Shown here: one piece after another, positions 5,425-5,999 of the stretch
Numbering within the stretch: position 1 is the first letter of the stretch
Layout: each line of letters starts with the position of its first letter
Source: Chloroflexota bacterium
GTDB taxonomy: Bacteria > Chloroflexota > Anaerolineae > UBA7937 > B3-Chlor
Assembly (NCBI GenBank): GCA_030616025.1
Contig: JAUWYD010000077.1
Span: forward strand, 1-5,999
DNA: 5,999 nucleotides
Direction: 5' to 3'
Translations under genes and position numbers: made by a program
Notes under the pieces: model-generated
Told to the model about the DNA's origin: nothing
What the model saw: the letters and a program-made list of their open reading frames with translations, nothing else
The model's database searches: none

Positions 5425-5999
5425 AAGGTCGCTAGTTCTACTGATACTGGCAACAGTGATTACAACGGCCCCTGGTTGCTCTATCGGCGACTTCTTTGGC
5501 CAGAAGCCAGCCGCCACGCCCACGCCGACCAAGACCCTCGTGCCGACCTTCACGTCGACGCCGACTATCGTGCCTGGCCCTACGGAGACCCCGGTTCCCG
5601 CCTCGACGGAGATGCCGACCATGCTACCGGAGACCCCGATACCGACCGAAACGGCGACGCCGACGCTGGGGCCACCCACCAATACACCTGCACCGCCTCC
5701 ACCGGCGCCGACGCCCACGCCAAGGCCGCCAGCACCTACCAACACCCCTCAGCCAGTAGTTGAGTTCAACAGAGTGGCTGGCCCGATCAAAGACCCTTGC
5801 TTTCCCGAATGGTGTCTTCCAGAGATCGCCGGCACCGTCGTCGACGCCCAGGGAAACCCTATTGACAACTTCAACCGGGTCTGGCTCAAGCTGGACTCCG
5901 TGACCTTCGGTGTGGAGCACTGCGCCACCGGGGAGGAGGCCCAAATGCTGCAGCCCGGGCAGTTCAAGTTCAGCTCGCCAAATGGCCTGAAATTCGGCG
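5417..5999 (+). CDS. Secreted lipoprotein with Thr/Pro-rich linker and carboxypeptidase-regulatory-like domain (partial, 3' end outside window)
   Basis: The frame starts at ATG 5417 and stays open to the window edge, giving 194 residues without a stop. Residues 1-21 form a lipoprotein signal: a basic NRRS start, a hydrophobic core (LVLLILATVI) and the lipobox-like A18-P19-G20-C21. Pro at -2 is not typical, so simple secretion cannot be excluded. Residues about 32-113 are a low-complexity linker rich in Thr and Pro (TPTPT-like units), as often seen in surface proteins of Anaerolineae. From 116 the sequence becomes globular, with C128 and C133 in DPCFPEWC, then EIAGTVVDAQGNPI (136-149) and GQFKFSSPNG (181-190). 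This resembles a carboxypeptidase-regulatory-like beta-sandwich. The protein is probably anchored outside the membrane with the linker as spacer. Binding partner or enzymatic activity is unknown, and further domains may lie beyond the edge. Confidence 0.8.
   Translation, partial: MNRRSLVLLILATVITTAPGCSIGDFFGQKPAATPTPTKTLVPTFTSTPTIVPGPTETPVPASTEMPTMLPETPIPTETATPTLGPPTNTPAPPPPAPTPTPRPPAPTNTPQPVVEFNRVAGPIKDPCFPEWCLPEIAGTVVDAQGNPIDNFNRVWLKLDSVTFGVEHCATGEEAQMLQPGQFKFSSPNGLKFG
5510..5755 (+). repeat. Low-complexity Thr/Pro-coding repeat region
   Basis: This part of the lipoprotein gene is built from degenerate ACG/ACC and CCG/CCC/CCT codons and encodes about 82 residues dominated by Thr and Pro. 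Codons vary at the third base, so it is not an exact tandem repeat. It gives long open frames on the other frames and strand (a Gly/Val-rich one on the - strand), which are artefacts of the composition. Confidence 0.7.

Noticed and set aside
5266..5745. 159-codon Gly/Val-rich open frame on the - strand
   Set aside because: It is the antisense of the Thr/Pro linker and MFS end. The Gly-Val periodicity comes from complementing Thr-Pro codons, and the sense strand has the ribosome site, signal peptide and domain.

Overview
The window looks like a bacterial chromosome segment of moderately high GC (judged by eye, not computed). It has short intergenic gaps, overlapping genes, Shine-Dalgarno sites and GTG/TTG starts. 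Three features are common in Chloroflexota (Anaerolineae-like) genomes: a lipoprotein with a long Thr-Pro linker followed by a carboxypeptidase-regulatory-like domain, a GYD-domain protein, and a membrane-embedded spermidine-synthase-like protein. The phylum is an inference; no rRNA or marker gene is present. I see no mobile element, tRNA, CRISPR array or phage gene.

Layout. Positions 1-122 hold the end of a hydrophobic (transporter-like) protein. Positions 123-278 hold a strong sigma70-type promoter, a roughly 117-nt leader, and several direct and inverted repeats. A + strand cluster follows: an HD-superfamily phosphohydrolase-like protein (279-878), an uncharacterised four-helix membrane protein with two matching cysteine clusters (865-1368), and a small GYD-domain protein (1412-1696). 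The first two genes overlap and the third starts 43 nt later, so they probably form one operon. A large - strand gene (1723-4143) converges on it. It encodes a polytopic membrane protein with a central spermidine-synthase-like Rossmann domain. A long hairpin sits across the convergent ends. A short divergent region (4144-4224) leads to a + strand MFS transporter of the drug/H+ antiporter type (4225-5424, possibly starting further upstream). Its last codons overlap the start of a lipoprotein gene (5417 to the window end).

How the parts may work together. The 279-1696 operon joins a metal-dependent hydrolase fold, a membrane protein with a possible cytoplasmic metal/thiol site, and a small GYD protein. 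It has no function I recognise and is the best candidate here for an undescribed system. The MFS-lipoprotein pair is translationally coupled, which suggests linked envelope functions. The SpeE-like membrane protein lacks one of the two conserved acidic residues of true aminopropyltransferases, so polyamine synthesis should not be assumed.
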